From Paraphysomonas bandaiensis (lineage: Eukaryota > Chrysophyceae), in contig CBFFRP010000168.1 of assembly GCA_965644295.1 (NCBI GenBank), positions 58,640 through 122,639 of the forward strand: DNA of 64,000 nt, in the 5' to 3' direction. Of the stretch, positions 63,528 to 64,000 are shown piece after piece. Numbering within the stretch: the first letter of the stretch is position 1; every line of letters begins with the position of its first letter. The position numbers and the translations under genes are program-made. The notes under the pieces were generated by a model that was not told the DNA's origin, searched no databases, and was given only the letters and a program-made list of their open reading frames with translations.

Positions 63528-64000
63528 ATCATATACCATCACACAACATAGTGCATGCATGATATACAGCCTTCTATTCCTTCAAATGTACCACTTCTCA
63601 TCTCTCTACATACCTGACACTTTAAATAGGATGATGGGAGCATGATGCTCCCACCTGGAATTCAATCATTGATATCCATATCAAATCACTTCATACCATA
63701 ATATACAGCCCTTCACAGTTCCTCTCCATACAGCCTTATAAACCTCGTCCAGTAACTGCATATCTCATCTCACAGTTTCATGAAATAAGATGGTAGCAAC
63801 ATGTTATCACCTATCATTCAAGCACTCATTAACGTGTATCTGCTGCATATGGCTGCCTCGTCATATTACTATATACATATACTCGATGCATGTGATATGA
63901 TGCACTATGCTATGATGCACTCTGCTGATTGGATCACTCGATGGGCGCACTTGCTGTGCGGCCTTTGTGTAAAAACAAGGGTGCGGGATCCCGCACCTGC
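63515..64000. other. Window end with two short palindromes
   Basis: No gene. TGGGAGCATGATGCTCCCA (63635-63653) has a 9-bp perfect stem around one central base, and GGTGCGGGATCCCGCACC (63980-63997) is an 18-bp perfect palindrome ending three bases before the window edge. Confidence 0.55.

Overview
The window is nuclear DNA from a unicellular eukaryote. Genes carry short GT-AG introns (48-123 nt wherever I could rebuild the reading frame across them), intergenic DNA is AT-rich, and there are no operons or ribosome-binding sites. The gene set (F-box/ankyrin-like repeats of the 'HLQVLQWL' type, an MFSD4-like transporter, PGM3-type phosphoacetylglucosamine mutase, UDP-glucuronate 4-epimerase, C-type lectin domains, Copia and Gypsy retrotransposons) suggests a free-living protist, perhaps a stramenopile. 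That placement is inference and weak.

Layout. 1-1772: 3' part of a spliced gene with two OST-HTH/LOTUS-like repeats. 2905-3385: long imperfect inverted repeat. 4337-6257: four-exon MFS transporter. 7115-8209 (-): membrane protein with three YrhK-like modules. 8210-14904: gene-poor, repeat-rich tract holding one small EEP-fold nuclease-like gene (11455-12108). 14905-19205 (-): four-exon gene for a 1377-residue cell-surface protein, consisting of a signal peptide, two deacetylase-like domains (the second with lost metal ligands), a lyase/LamG-like sandwich, three C-type lectin domains, a membrane helix and a tail. It is divergent from a phosphoacetylglucosamine mutase gene (19960-21833), so a GlcNAc-supply gene sits beside a likely amino-sugar-binding surface protein.

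22.5-46 kb is a segmentally duplicated region. It has three copies of a Ser/Asp/Glu-repeat gene family (one dead at 22775-23989, two apparently intact at 25984-28901 and 43773-45733), copies of a shared 1.1 kb flanking block, and an F-box/ankyrin gene (41446 down to about 31077). The ankyrin gene is split by a 6.5 kb Gypsy-type LTR element (33031-39576) with identical 640-bp LTRs.

47.5-48.05 kb duplicates 23.96-24.33 kb, and the later copy carries a 117-bp hAT-type MITE with an 8-bp target duplication. 48505-49803 (-) is a UDP-glucuronate 4-epimerase. A complete Copia element (50163-55260, identical 356-bp LTRs) has inserted into a TATG microsatellite. A 1892-residue Gypsy/chromovirus-like polyprotein (55628-61306) with no detectable LTRs follows. 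Then come a two-exon gene resembling the N-terminal half of a Crypton-type tyrosine recombinase (61643-62617), two families of tandem repeats (the second encoding two near-identical small Cys-rich ORFs), and short palindromes at the window end.

The most unusual items are the deacetylase/lyase/lectin surface protein with its active/decayed domain pair, the fresh LTR insertion in the ankyrin gene, and the hAT MITE with a paralogous empty site. All gene models come from reading the sequence; splice sites were chosen by frame, GT-AG and domain continuity and have no transcript support.
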